DNA from: Cytophagales bacterium
Lineage (GTDB): Bacteria; Bacteroidota; Bacteroidia; Cytophagales; Spirosomataceae
Length of the DNA stretch: 64,000 nucleotides
Assembly (NCBI GenBank): GCA_013298025.1
Contig: JAAFJE010000001.1
Location: 62,001-126,000 of the forward strand
Direction: 5' to 3'
Shown here: positions 1-9,481 of the stretch, piece after piece
Layout: the number at the start of each line of letters is the position of its first letter
Numbering within the stretch: position 1 is the first letter of the stretch
The notes under the pieces: generated by a model
Told to the model about the DNA's origin: nothing
Seen by the model: only the letters and a program-made list of their open reading frames with translations
The model's database searches: none
Translations under genes and position numbers: made by a program

Positions 1-1
1 G

Positions 2-151
2 AGCCTGAAAAGTGTTGCTTCAGAGGCTGAGTATGAAAAAATTATGGAAGTATTACGGCAAGTAAATTTTAATAAAACCAAGGCAGCAAAACTGCTAGGC
101 ATCGACCGAAAAACACTTTATAACAAAATGAACAATTATCATATTTCATAA
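2..151 (+). CDS. C-terminal end of an NtrC/Fis-type sigma-54 response regulator (partial)
   Basis: Only the last 49 residues are inside the window, in frame 2, ending with TAA at 149-151. The visible tail contains NFNKTKAAKLLGIDRKTLYN, the Fis-type helix-turn-helix that closes NtrC-family sigma-54 activators. In that family this helix pair binds an upstream activating site while an AAA+ domain, outside the window, remodels RNA polymerase with sigma-54. The next gene on the same strand, 115 bases on, is a PAS histidine kinase and could be its partner, but that is inference. The upstream domains cannot be seen, so the receiver or other sensor input is unknown. Confidence 0.75.
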   Translation, partial: SLKSVASEAEYEKIMEVLRQVNFNKTKAAKLLGIDRKTLYNKMNNYHIS

Positions 152-266
152 AATTACAAATGCTTGCTTTCGGGTTTTGAGCAACAATGCCTAGAAGCTT
201 ATAACCAAAATTAAATAGATTAAACTTGATTTTTCTTTCCCACATTAATGTATTCTTATAAAACGT

Positions 267-1817
267 ATGCCACTGTATCAACGAGATAATATCCCTTTAG
301 AACGGTTTGTTCAGTTGATTCCCGACCTTGTGTATATCCAAGAATTTCCTTCCCAAAGAATCATTTTCATCAATAGGAAATTTACCCATATTCTTGGCTA
401 CGACAAGCAGGATTTGATTGAAAACGACTTTCGGCTTGATTTTGCCATTTTGAAATCCGATATGGTTTTTTCGGAAGAAAAAATGCAAGAACTTTTGCGT
501 ATGGCCGAAACGGAGCAAACCCTAGCATTTAACGTACAAGTAAAACACCAAAAAGGACATACGGTGTTGCTTCGACACAGAAGTTTGGTGTTGAAAAGCA
601 GCAACCCCGAAGCCCTCTTTGAAATGCTTTGCATTGCCGAAGACATTACCACTTTACAGCAAACAAACGAGCTTATCCATCAGCAACGCAACCAACTGTA
701 TGAAGCCGAAAAGATTTTTAAATTTGGCAGTTGGGAATGGGTCATGGGCGACGACCTCGTTACGTGGTCGGATGGGCTTTTGGCTGTATTTGGGTATGAC
801 AAAGGCGCTTTACCCACCAATCGCCTGAGTTATGGGTTTTATCAGCAACACATTCCAGCATACGACCTTAATAAAGCCATTCACTACTCGCTAGAAGCCG
901 TTACACAAAAGAAAAGCTATTATACGTTCGAACACGCCATTGTGGATGCCAAAGGTGTAAAGAAGCAATTGGCCGTAAGAGGCAAATGCTTTTTAGACGA
1001 CGCAGGCAATGTGGTAAAAGTAATTGGTACATCGGCAGATATTACGCAACTAAAGCAATACGAAATAGAACTCGAACAAAAAATAGAAGAGCTCTCGAAA
1101 TCCAATAAAAACCTCGAACAATTTGCCTACATTGCCTCGCACGATTTACAAGAGCCCTTGCGTAAAATAACTGCTTTTGGCGAACGCCTAGCCGAACAAT
1201 TGAAGCAAGAAACGGGAGATGAAAGTGCATTTTATATTGAGCGAATACTGGATGCTTCGCAACGGATGCGTAAACTGATAGATACCATTTTGGCGTACTC
1301 TCGTGTTACACGCTCGATAGAAACGTTTGAGCCAGTAAATTTGCAGCCTTTGCTAGGCGATGTATTAGAAGATTTAGAAATCAAAATCCAGCAAAGCCAA
1401 GCCTCTATTCACCTTGATGCGTTGCCAACCATTGCAGGAATGCCCGTGCAATTGCACCAACTTTTTCAAAATTTATTATCGAATGCCTTAAAATTCAGGA
1501 AAGAAGGTATTCAGCCTTGTATTCGTATTACAGCTACGCCAGTAGCCATTGAAGAGTTGTTAAACCTAAAATTACCTTTAGACAAACCTTTTTGGAAAAT
1601 CACCATTGAAGACAACGGCATTGGATTTGAGGCCGAATACCAAGAAAAAATCTTCGTGATGTTTCAGCGTTTGCATGGGCAATCGGTTTTTGAAGGCAGT
1701 GGTTTGGGGTTAGCCATTTGTCAGAAAATTGCAGAAAATCATCAAGGCATTATTGTAGCCAAAGGACAGCCCAACGAAGGAGCTAGTTTTATGGTATATT
1801 TGCCCGCCGTGCAATAA
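267..1817 (+). CDS. Cytosolic PAS-domain sensor histidine kinase
   Basis: A 516-residue kinase without signal peptide or membrane segments, so it should act in the cytoplasm. Two PAS/PAC units occupy about residues 8-130 and 145-262, a short coiled coil follows (about 262-285), then the dimerisation and phosphoacceptor box with ASHDLQEPLRK (His292). The ATP-binding domain shows the N box NLLSNALKFRK, the G1 box EDNGIGF and the G2 box GSGLGLAICQKI. This layout is that of the phytochrome-like/PAS HWE-free kinases common in Bacteroidota. The ligand of the PAS domains cannot be read from sequence. No receiver domain is fused; the regulator ending at base 151 is a possible partner. Confidence 0.9.
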   Translation: MPLYQRDNIPLERFVQLIPDLVYIQEFPSQRIIFINRKFTHILGYDKQDLIENDFRLDFAILKSDMVFSEEKMQELLRMAETEQTLAFNVQVKHQKGHTVLLRHRSLVLKSSNPEALFEMLCIAEDITTLQQTNELIHQQRNQLYEAEKIFKFGSWEWVMGDDLVTWSDGLLAVFGYDKGALPTNRLSYGFYQQHIPAYDLNKAIHYSLEAVTQKKSYYTFEHAIVDAKGVKKQLAVRGKCFLDDAGNVVKVIGTSADITQLKQYEIELEQKIEELSKSNKNLEQFAYIASHDLQEPLRKITAFGERLAEQLKQETGDESAFYIERILDASQRMRKLIDTILAYSRVTRSIETFEPVNLQPLLGDVLEDLEIKIQQSQASIHLDALPTIAGMPVQLHQLFQNLLSNALKFRKEGIQPCIRITATPVAIEELLNLKLPLDKPFWKITIEDNGIGFEAEYQEKIFVMFQRLHGQSVFEGSGLGLAICQKIAENHQGIIVAKGQPNEGASFMVYLPAVQ

Positions 1818-1823
1818 ACAAAA

Positions 1824-1864
1824 AGCAGTACTTTCAACCCAAAAACCTCGTTAAAAGTACTGCT
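1824..1864 (-). terminator. Intrinsic terminator for the leftward beta-CASP gene
   Basis: A perfect 11-bp stem, AGCAGTACTTT at 1824-1834 and its complement at 1854-1864, lies between two convergent genes. Read on the minus strand it is followed by TTTTTGTTT, so it best fits termination of the gene ending at 1878; it may act on both strands. Confidence 0.7.
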
Positions 1865-1877
1865 AAACAATTGGTTA

Positions 1878-3308
1878 TCAAAGAATAAAGCTTTGTCCTC
1901 GTTCGGGAATTTCTACTTGATTATAGCCTTTTTCAGCCAATAAATCTTTGAAAGTATTCATACTTTCCTCCTCTCCGTGAATCAAGAATATTTTTTTAAC
2001 TTGTTGCGGATTTTGTTTTTTGACAAAATTTACCAAATCGTGTTGGTCGCCATGCCCACTGAATACATCTATTTTTTGCACATTTGCCAGCACAGGAAAT
2101 TCGGTGTCTCTGATACGCAACGTTTTTTGTCCGTTCATCAACTTCCAGCCAAGTGTACCTTCCGAGGCGTAGCCCACCATCAGGATAGTACAATAGGCAT
2201 TATTGATATTGGCGGCAATATGCTGTTCGACACGCCCACCCGAAACCATGCCCGAAGCCGAAATAATGATACAAGGTTCTCTATAATTAGAAATGGCTTT
2301 ACTCGCTTTTTCGGTTTGGATATACTGTAAATTCTCGAAGTCGAAAAGGGCTTCGTTATCTTCATAAAAATCTTTCGCCTCTTGGTTGAGTTGCTTGATA
2401 TTTTTCTGATACACCTTGGTAGAAGCATAAGCCAAGGGGCTATCGCTAAACACCTTGATAGGCTTGAAACCTCTTTCAGAGTACAATTTATTGAGCGTAT
2501 AAAGCAAAGCCTGCGTGCGTCCTACCGAAAAAGCTGGGATAATCAAGCGGCCAGGCATATCAATACACGTAGCTTTGATAACCTTGGCGAGAGCATCTTC
2601 AGGACTTTCGTGGTCTTCGTGCAAACGAGAACCATAGGTAGTTTCGCAAAGCAGGTAATCGACTGGTGGAATTTCGCTGGCAGGGTCGATATGCAAAGGA
2701 TATTTGTTACGACCAATATCGCCCGAAAAGCAGATACGTTTGCGTTGGCCTTGTTCTTCTACCTCTAGCACGATATGAGCCGCTCCTAATAAATGTCCTG
2801 CTGGAATAAATGTAACCCAAACGCCATCTTTCACTTTAAACTTGCGATTAAACTGAATGGTTACAAAATTCCCCATCGAATCTTCTACATCTTTTTGCAA
2901 ATACAAATCGCCTTTGATAAGCAAGCGATCCATTTTTTTCTTCTTTTTCTTGCTATCTCCTTCGGCTTGTTTGAGCTTTTTTTGGTTTAGACTAGCGGCA
3001 TCATAAAGCAAAATTTCAGTGAGTTCGGCGGTAGGTTGCGTACATAAAACTTGCCCCTCGTATCCTTCTCGATACAGCATAGGAATATTTCCTGAGTGGT
3101 CTATGTGTGCGTGCGTAAGCAAAACGAGGTTAATCTGCGAAGGTTCAAACGGGAAAAATGCCTGATAGCCTGTTACGGGTTGCGAAAAATCTAATTCTCG
3201 CTCCATATCAGTACCACAATCTATAAGTATTTTAAAGTCATCTTCCAGTTCGAGCAGATACATACTTCCTGTCACTTGCCTTGCTGCGCCCCAAAACGTT
3301 AATTTCAT
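1878..3308 (-). CDS. MBL-fold / beta-CASP metallo-hydrolase (RNA-processing exonuclease family)
   Basis: A 476-residue protein of the CPSF73/YSH1-like metallo-beta-lactamase family, whose characterised members are zinc-dependent RNA endo/exonucleases. The zinc motif HAHIDH is at residues 66-71; SGDIGR follows near 195, then the beta-CASP insertion with ASGMVSGGRVEQH near 350, VFSGHGDQHDL near 420 and the final LIHGEEES. All motifs expected of an active enzyme are present. A Lys-rich stretch (residues about 115-130) is a local insertion. It starts with ATG at 3308; the gene stands alone. The exact substrate is inferred from the family, not seen here. Confidence 0.88.
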   Translation of the reverse strand: MKLTFWGAARQVTGSMYLLELEDDFKILIDCGTDMERELDFSQPVTGYQAFFPFEPSQINLVLLTHAHIDHSGNIPMLYREGYEGQVLCTQPTAELTEILLYDAASLNQKKLKQAEGDSKKKKKKMDRLLIKGDLYLQKDVEDSMGNFVTIQFNRKFKVKDGVWVTFIPAGHLLGAAHIVLEVEEQGQRKRICFSGDIGRNKYPLHIDPASEIPPVDYLLCETTYGSRLHEDHESPEDALAKVIKATCIDMPGRLIIPAFSVGRTQALLYTLNKLYSERGFKPIKVFSDSPLAYASTKVYQKNIKQLNQEAKDFYEDNEALFDFENLQYIQTEKASKAISNYREPCIIISASGMVSGGRVEQHIAANINNAYCTILMVGYASEGTLGWKLMNGQKTLRIRDTEFPVLANVQKIDVFSGHGDQHDLVNFVKKQNPQQVKKIFLIHGEEESMNTFKDLLAEKGYNQVEIPERGQSFIL

Positions 3309-3648
3309 TGTATAATATTTCTACGTATTAAAATTTATCAAAGTAAATGTGTTGATTTTTAACAGAATAGCCAAAAACATTCTTGGAAAAGTCAAAAAAT
3401 CTTGTCTAAAAAATCAACAATTAAGTTATTTCACATTGGTGCTATTTGACAAAGATACCTAAAAAGCCCCCATTATTAGTGGGTTTTTATAAATTTTCTA
3501 TGGGTTTTGTTGTCTATACATAACCCCATAGCGGGCTTTCTGGTTTCATTGATTGACGAAAGATATTCACGTGTACAACTTTGCTATACTCCTAAAAGCA
3601 CGCATTTGATGATTTTGATAAGCCTACCCCATAGAAAAAAATCGTTGA
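3309..3648. other. Gene-free stretch with palindromes upstream of the IS630 remnant
   Basis: No credible gene is present. Two palindromic segments are visible: a terminator-like stem at 3461-3488 and CTATGGG/CCCATAG at 3498-3531. A third copy of CCCCATAG lies at 3627-3634, next to the start of the transposase remnant. The octamer CCATAGAA (3629-3636) recurs inverted at 4655-4662 beyond the end of the transposase and could be the tip of the element; this is only an 8-bp match. Confidence 0.5.
3461..3488. terminator. Terminator-like hairpin
   Basis: AAAAAGCCC at 3461-3469 faces GGGTTTTT at 3481-3488, giving an imperfect stem with a bulged G, with an A tract on one side and a T tract on the other, as in bidirectional rho-independent terminators. 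No gene of this window clearly reads into it from the left on the plus strand. Confidence 0.4.
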
Positions 3649-4642
3649 TAGATTTCAGAGCGTAACCATTGGCTCGTGCATCGCAAGCACTTATTTTTCA
3701 ATGGAAAATGCGTATTTGGGTCCAACAAGGGAGTAAAAGTAAAAGAGTTAACTCTTTACTTTTACGTTGTTCTCAAAACCATTTTTGAATGGTTTAACTT
3801 GTGGGAAGAAAATGGCTGTATTGGTATTTTGCACAAACCAGATATAGGTCGAAAAGCAAAATTAAAGGATATATCATCTGAAATAATCGAAGATATAGTT
3901 AAAAAATATCCTCGCAATCTGAAGGGTGTGATTGCTGAACGTTGTGCTATCCACCATGTGGAAATATCAGTAAAAACCTTACAACGGCATCTAAAAAAAC
4001 TAAACTTCACATGGCGTATAGTTCGTAAGTCGTTGAAAAGCAAAAGGAATCAGTTAGGATTTTCCACTAAAAAGGCTCAAATTGAGCAATTAGAGGTATT
4101 GGCTAATGCTAATTATCTCGACCTGTTTTATTATGATGAAAGTCACTGCATCGGCAGTCCGATTTGAACTTACGCCTTGTGTGCCTTATGCTTGGCAATG
4201 TAAAGGACAAACCATCGAGACTCCAACAGCAAAAGGAAAGCGGTTCGCCGCCCGATATATCAATGTTGCAGGATTCTTTTCTAAAAAAAACGCTTTTTTA
4301 TACTATCTATCAGAATCAACTATAAACACCGAAAAATTAGTTGAAATATTTAATGATTTTGCTAAAAAAATCACTAAAAACCATTGTTGTCTTGGATAAT
4401 GCCCCATTCATAAAAGTAAATTATTTGTCCAAAACATAGAAAAGTGGCGTAAGGAAAATGACTTGTTATTGTTCTTTTTACCAACTTATTCTCCGGAACT
4501 AAATCTTATTGAAATTTTATGGAGAAAAATAAAGTATGACTGGCTTGACTTTTCAGCCTTTTTATCATTTGATAACCTCAAAAATAACCTCAATCAAGTA
4601 CTCAATAATATAGGTGGAAAATTCAACATTCAATTTGTCTGA
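3649..4642 (+). pseudogene. Degenerate IS630-family transposase
   Basis: Pieces of one transposase lie in different frames. The first (GTG at 3676 to 4167) holds the helix-turn-helix region with TIFEWFNLWEENG and GRKAKL, then runs to the first DDE aspartate as LFYYDESH. The reading then shifts (open from about 4106 to 4399), continuing with VPYAWQCKGQ; the second aspartate lies in VVLDNAP near 4390-4410, and another shift leads into LPTYSPELNLIEILWRKIKY, the IS630-type catalytic glutamate block, ending with TGA at 4640-4642. IS630 enzymes normally need at most one programmed frameshift; this one has at least two breaks plus an in-frame stop just upstream (3649-3651), so it is probably inactive. 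Confidence 0.85.
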
Positions 4643-4696
4643 TTACTTACAAGATTCTATGGAAATCAAAGTGAATTACTTGTTAAAATTGGTGGA

Positions 4697-5737
4697 ATGG
4701 GTTTATTTTGGGGAAACTATCTTTTGACACTTATGAGAAATTTGTTTAAACCAATCTTATTATTAACCATTCCTTCAATATTAATCCTTGTAGTAACTTT
4801 TCCATCTGTATTAGAATATTTTATGTCTTCAGTACATATTGCTGATAAAAGCCAATTTACCAACGAAGATAGAGGCACATTTGGAGATATGTATGGAGTT
4901 CTTAACTCCTTTCTTTCAGGGCTTTCAATAATTGGCATTGTTCTCACACTTTATTGGGACAAAAAGCAGGAAGTGGATAAAGAGGAAAAGGCTAATATTG
5001 ATAGAATGAGTTATTTATACTCTGTGTGCCAAAAAGCGAATGCCATGCTTCAAGAATATCAAGATGCACTTACAAAATTCAATGAGGAACTGGACAAAGA
5101 CCCACTGTATATTCCTTATATTGTGATAGAGACAAGTACAGAAATATTAAGTGTTATTAATGAAAAAATAGACCAAGAAGCTTATTTTCACAGTTATAAG
5201 TCATTTTATAGTGATGAACAAATATTAGATTTATTCAATCATTATGCTTTCATTGCAGCTAAGATAAACCATTCACTAAATGGCATCAAGGAAAAAACAA
5301 AAGATAATATAAAAAGAAATGATAAGATAATTGGATTAATTGAAAAATTTAGAGATGCGAATAATGATGACTTCAACTCCTTGAGTGATATAAGTGATAA
5401 ATTGAATATAGCGTTAGCGGATTTGTCAGATGAAGAAAGAGCAAATTCATGGATAATCTATAAGTTACTTGATCCCGTAATAGTTGGATTTGGTAGTGAT
5501 AATCCTTGGATTTCTGATTTAAAAACGTGGCAAATTATTACTACTAAAATTAATGAAATAAAAAAAAATAGAGATAGTCTTCAAGGTGACTTAAATTCGT
5601 ACCATAAATCTATTCAAGGTTTATTAGATGATCGTAAGATGAAGCCTGTTCTTGAGAAAATAAAGAATAGCAATCACACTAGTTTTAAGTTGAATAGTTT
5701 CTGGTACTTCTTTCATGGAAAACCAAAAACTAATTAA
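4697..5737 (+). CDS. Two-TM protein resembling putative phage abortive-infection (Abi-like) proteins
   Basis: A 346-residue protein, more AT-rich than its neighbours. It has an N-terminal membrane helix (about 18-42), a short outer loop with RGTFGDMYGVLNSF, a second helix (about 68-86, FLSGLSIIGIVLTLYW) and a long charged, mainly helical cytosolic part. The RGTFGDM(F/Y)G...N..FSGL..AGI signature followed by a helix and a Lys/Glu-rich coiled region is familiar from proteins annotated as putative phage abortive infection proteins (putAbiC-type). No catalytic motif is seen. It follows the broken IS630 gene by 55 bases, a context typical of acquired genes. Start could also be the ATG at 4733. A defence role is inference from family resemblance only. 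Confidence 0.6.
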   Translation: MGLFWGNYLLTLMRNLFKPILLLTIPSILILVVTFPSVLEYFMSSVHIADKSQFTNEDRGTFGDMYGVLNSFLSGLSIIGIVLTLYWDKKQEVDKEEKANIDRMSYLYSVCQKANAMLQEYQDALTKFNEELDKDPLYIPYIVIETSTEILSVINEKIDQEAYFHSYKSFYSDEQILDLFNHYAFIAAKINHSLNGIKEKTKDNIKRNDKIIGLIEKFRDANNDDFNSLSDISDKLNIALADLSDEERANSWIIYKLLDPVIVGFGSDNPWISDLKTWQIITTKINEIKKNRDSLQGDLNSYHKSIQGLLDDRKMKPVLEKIKNSNHTSFKLNSFWYFFHGKPKTN

Positions 5738-5750
5738 AATATCCCAAACA

Positions 5751-5778
5751 AAAAAGGAAGCCCGAAAGCTTCCTTTTT
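5751..5778. terminator. Bidirectional terminator
   Basis: Perfect 11-bp stem AAAAAGGAAGC / GCTTCCTTTTT with a 6-base loop, placed between convergent genes, with A and T tracts built into the stem so it can serve both strands. Confidence 0.85.
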
Positions 5779-5791
5779 CAATATATTATCT

Positions 5792-8700
5792 CTACTTATT
5801 CTTCTCCTCAATCCAAAGTCTCGCATTAACAAATGCTTCTAACCAAGGACTTACTTCGTCGTTTTTGCGGTTGGATGGGTAGTTGGCCCAGTTCCAAGGG
5901 AAGGTCGAACGTTCGATGTGCGGCATGGTTACTAAATGGCGACCTGTGGCATCGCACATCATGGCGGTGTTGAAATCCGAACCGTTTGGATTGGCTGGAT
6001 AGGCTTCATAACCGTATTTGCCTACGATGCTGTATTTTTCTTCTTCGTAAGGTAACACAAATTTTCCTTCTCCATGCGATACCCAAACGCCTAATGTAGT
6101 GCCTGCTAAAGTAGAAAGCATCACGGAATTATTTTGCTGGATAGTCACCGAAGTAAAGATACTTTCGTGTTTATGCGATTCGTTATGATGCATTTTGCCA
6201 TGTACTTCGTGGTCTGGATTAATCAATTCCAATTCCATAAACAACTGACAACCATTACAAATACCTACCGAAAGCGTATCTTCACGAGCAAAGAATTTCT
6301 TGATGGCGGCATTGGCTTTTTCGTTGTACAAGAATGCTCCTGCCCAACCTTTCGCCGAACCTAATACGTCTGAGTTTGAGAAACCACCGACTGCACCAAT
6401 AAACTGAATGTCTTCCAAGGTTTCACGACCAGCGATAAGGTCGGTCATGTGTACGTCTTTTACATCAAAACCTGCCAAATACATCGCATTCGCCATTTCA
6501 CGCTCTGAGTTTGAGCCTTTTTCACGAATAATCGCCGCTTTCGGACGTACCGCAAGCGTGCTGTTATCCGTTAATTTTCCAGTAAAATGTGAAGGGAAAG
6601 TATAGCTTAAAGGCTGATTTTTGTAATTGCTGTAACGTGCTAAAGCCGTTCCGTTTTTCGATTGTTTTGAATCTAACAAGAAAGAAGTTTTGAACCAAAC
6701 ATCTCTTAATTCCGCCACAGCAAAATCGAACGAAGTAGCCTTGTTTTTTACGGAAAGCGTATTGCCTTCTACTACTTCACCAATTTTAACGATAGTAATA
6801 TTGTTTTCAGCAAAAACTGTTTCAACTGAAGCGTCTGCTTGAAATACCAAGGCAATGTTTTCGTTGAATAATGCTTTTACGGTATCGTTTTCGCCTAAAC
6901 CAGAAAGGTCAATATTTGCTCCAAGATTTACATCAGCAAAACACATTTCTAATAAAGTCGTAATCAAACCACCGCTACCAATGTCGTGACCTGCTTCGAT
7001 TTTGCCTGCTTTGATTAAATCTTGGAAAGTATCAAATGCCGTTTTGAAATACGCTGCATCTTGAATCGTTGGTACTTCGTTACCTACTTTGTTCAAGATT
7101 TGAGCAAAAGAGCTACCACCCAATTTGAAACTATCTTTCGATAAATTCAAATAGTAAATTGCTCCGCCATTGCGTTGTAGCACTGGCTCAACTACTTTAT
7201 TGATGTCCGAACAATGAGCCCCTGCCGAGATAATTACAGTTCCCGGAGCAATTACTTCATCGTTTGGATATTTTTGCTTCATCGAAAGCGAGTCTTTTCC
7301 TGTAGGAATATTGATGCCCAATTCGATAGCAAAATCTGAACAAGCCTGTACGGCTTCGTACAAACGTGCGTCTTCGCCTGCATTCTTACAAGCCCACATC
7401 CAGTTGGCAGAAAGCGAAACCGATTTTAAACCGTCTTTCAAAGGAGCAAAAACGATGTTTGAAAGTGCCTCCGCAATGGCAGTACGTGAACCAGCCGCAG
7501 GGTCAACGATGGCGGCTACTGGCGAGTGACCGATTGAAGTAGCGATGCCGTCTTTCCCTTTGAAGTCTAAAGCCATTACACCTACGTTGTTCAAAGGCAA
7601 TTGCAGTGGGCCAGCACATTGTTGTTTGGCTACTCGTCCGCCTACGCAACGGTCCACTTTGTTGGTCAACCAGTCTTTACAGGCTACGGCTTCTAATTGC
7701 AATACTTGTGCTAAATACGTGGGAATTTCTGTTTCAGTATAGGACAAACCTGCATAATTGCGTACCACAGTTTTATCTTCCATAATCATTTTCGGAGAAC
7801 TACCGAACATTTCCGAAATGGCAAAATCCATTGGTTTTGCACCTGTAGATTTTGATTGGAATGTAAAACGATTATTTCCCGTAATATCTCCAACCGTATA
7901 TATAGGTGAGCGTTCACGCTCTGCCACACGTTGAAGGGTTGCTAAATCTTGTTCACCAATCACCAAGCCCATGCGTTCTTGCGATTCGTTACCGATGATT
8001 TCTTTAGCCGAAAGCGTTGGGTCGCCTACGGGTAATTTATCTAAATCAATCAAACCGCCTGTTTCTTCTACCAATTCAGACAAACAGTTGAGGTGTCCGC
8101 CTGCACCGTGGTCGTGGATAGAAACGATTGGATTATGGTCAGATTCAACCAAACCTCTAATCGCATTGGCGGCACGTTTTTGCATTTCTGGGTTTGAACG
8201 TTGAATCGCATTCAACTCGATACCTGAGCCAAAAGCACCCGTATCTGCCGAAGAAACCGCTGCTCCACCCATACCAATGCGGTAGTTTTCACCACCCAAC
8301 ACTACTACTTTATCGCCTACCGTTGGCTTTTGTTTTTTGGCTTGACTTTCTTTGCCATAGCCAATACCACCAGCCAACATGATTACTTTATCAAACCCTA
8401 ATTTGCGGGCTTCTTCTTCGTGTTCAAAAGTAAGTACCGAACCCGTAATTAAGGGCTGACCAAATTTATTCCCAAAATCAGAAGCACCATTGGAAGCCTT
8501 AATCAAAATATCCATTGGCGTTTGGTACAACCAATCACGCTCATTAACCGCTTTTTCCCAAGGACGATTTTCTTCTAAACGAGAATACGAAGTCATATAA
8601 ACCGCCGTTCCAGCCAAAGGCAAAGAACCTTGTCCGCCAGCCAAACGGTCACGAATTTCACCACCTGAACCTGTGGCAGCACCGTTGAAAGGCTCTACAG

Positions 8701-9481
8701 TTGTGGGGAAATTATGCGTTTCAGCTTTTACCGAAATCACAGAATCAAATTCTTTTTCTGCATAAAAATCTGGTTTGTCGGCAGATTTTGGAGCGAATTG
8801 CGTAATTCTTGGACCTTTAATAAAAGCAACGTTATCTTTATAAGCAGAAACGATGTCGTTTGGATTCGTTTCAGAAGTTTTCTTGATAAGTTTGAAAAGT
8901 GAAGTAGGTTTGGCTACCCCGTCGATGACGAAAGTACCATTGAAGATTTTATGGCGACAGTGTTCTGAGTTTACTTGAGAGAAACCAAATACTTCTGAAT
9001 CAGTGAGTTTTCTACCTAATGTTTCAGCCAAGCCATTCAAATAGCCAACTTCTTCTTCGCTCAAGGCAAGCCCTTGTTCTTTGTTGTAAGCTGCTACATC
9101 CTCAATTTCAAGAATCGGTTCAGGTTGAATTTTGATGGTAAAAATACCTTGATGCAATTGGGCATATTTCTGCGAAAGCATCGGGTCGAAATCCGTAAAA
9201 TCCTCCGCAACCGCCTTAAATTCCTCGATACGAATAATTCCATGAACTCCCATGTTTTGGGTAATTTCAACAGCATTGGTACTCCAGGGCGTAATCATGG
9301 CAGCACGAGGGCCCACAAAAACAGCTTCCAAAGTAGCATTTTCTTGATTTACGACAGTAAAAGTATGGCCAATATTGCTATTGAAAAGCCAAAAGAGTTT
9401 TTGAATATCTTCATCTGAAAGAATGCCAAGCGTTTGCACGGCATAAACTGTGCTGGAGTTACTCCCGAAGAAATGAATCAT
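5792..9481 (-). CDS. purL: Phosphoribosylformylglycinamidine synthase, large single-chain form
   Basis: A 1229-residue enzyme of de novo purine synthesis, converting FGAR, glutamine and ATP to FGAM. The size and order match the fused gamma-proteobacterial/eukaryotic type: N-terminal PurS-like region (about 1-140), linker, two AIRS-like synthetase halves (for example SVKAETHNFPTTVEPFNGAA and SIHDHGAGGHLNCLSELVEE, then TGKDSLSMKQK and GSGGLITTLLEMCFA) and a C-terminal class I glutamine amidotransferase with GICNGCQLF (nucleophile Cys near 1074) and the closing catalytic-type PHIER region. No frameshift or lost motif was seen. It starts with ATG at 9481 (MIHFFGSN) and stands alone, convergent with the Abi-like gene. 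Confidence 0.96.
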   Translation of the reverse strand: MIHFFGSNSSTVYAVQTLGILSDEDIQKLFWLFNSNIGHTFTVVNQENATLEAVFVGPRAAMITPWSTNAVEITQNMGVHGIIRIEEFKAVAEDFTDFDPMLSQKYAQLHQGIFTIKIQPEPILEIEDVAAYNKEQGLALSEEEVGYLNGLAETLGRKLTDSEVFGFSQVNSEHCRHKIFNGTFVIDGVAKPTSLFKLIKKTSETNPNDIVSAYKDNVAFIKGPRITQFAPKSADKPDFYAEKEFDSVISVKAETHNFPTTVEPFNGAATGSGGEIRDRLAGGQGSLPLAGTAVYMTSYSRLEENRPWEKAVNERDWLYQTPMDILIKASNGASDFGNKFGQPLITGSVLTFEHEEEARKLGFDKVIMLAGGIGYGKESQAKKQKPTVGDKVVVLGGENYRIGMGGAAVSSADTGAFGSGIELNAIQRSNPEMQKRAANAIRGLVESDHNPIVSIHDHGAGGHLNCLSELVEETGGLIDLDKLPVGDPTLSAKEIIGNESQERMGLVIGEQDLATLQRVAERERSPIYTVGDITGNNRFTFQSKSTGAKPMDFAISEMFGSSPKMIMEDKTVVRNYAGLSYTETEIPTYLAQVLQLEAVACKDWLTNKVDRCVGGRVAKQQCAGPLQLPLNNVGVMALDFKGKDGIATSIGHSPVAAIVDPAAGSRTAIAEALSNIVFAPLKDGLKSVSLSANWMWACKNAGEDARLYEAVQACSDFAIELGINIPTGKDSLSMKQKYPNDEVIAPGTVIISAGAHCSDINKVVEPVLQRNGGAIYYLNLSKDSFKLGGSSFAQILNKVGNEVPTIQDAAYFKTAFDTFQDLIKAGKIEAGHDIGSGGLITTLLEMCFADVNLGANIDLSGLGENDTVKALFNENIALVFQADASVETVFAENNITIVKIGEVVEGNTLSVKNKATSFDFAVAELRDVWFKTSFLLDSKQSKNGTALARYSNYKNQPLSYTFPSHFTGKLTDNSTLAVRPKAAIIREKGSNSEREMANAMYLAGFDVKDVHMTDLIAGRETLEDIQFIGAVGGFSNSDVLGSAKGWAGAFLYNEKANAAIKKFFAREDTLSVGICNGCQLFMELELINPDHEVHGKMHHNESHKHESIFTSVTIQQNNSVMLSTLAGTTLGVWVSHGEGKFVLPYEEEKYSIVGKYGYEAYPANPNGSDFNTAMMCDATGRHLVTMPHIERSTFPWNWANYPSNRKNDEVSPWLEAFVNARLWIEEKNK

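Noticed and set aside
5792-9481. Long plus-strand open frames inside purL
   Set aside because: They have no family features and oppose a fully conserved gene; they are frame shadows.
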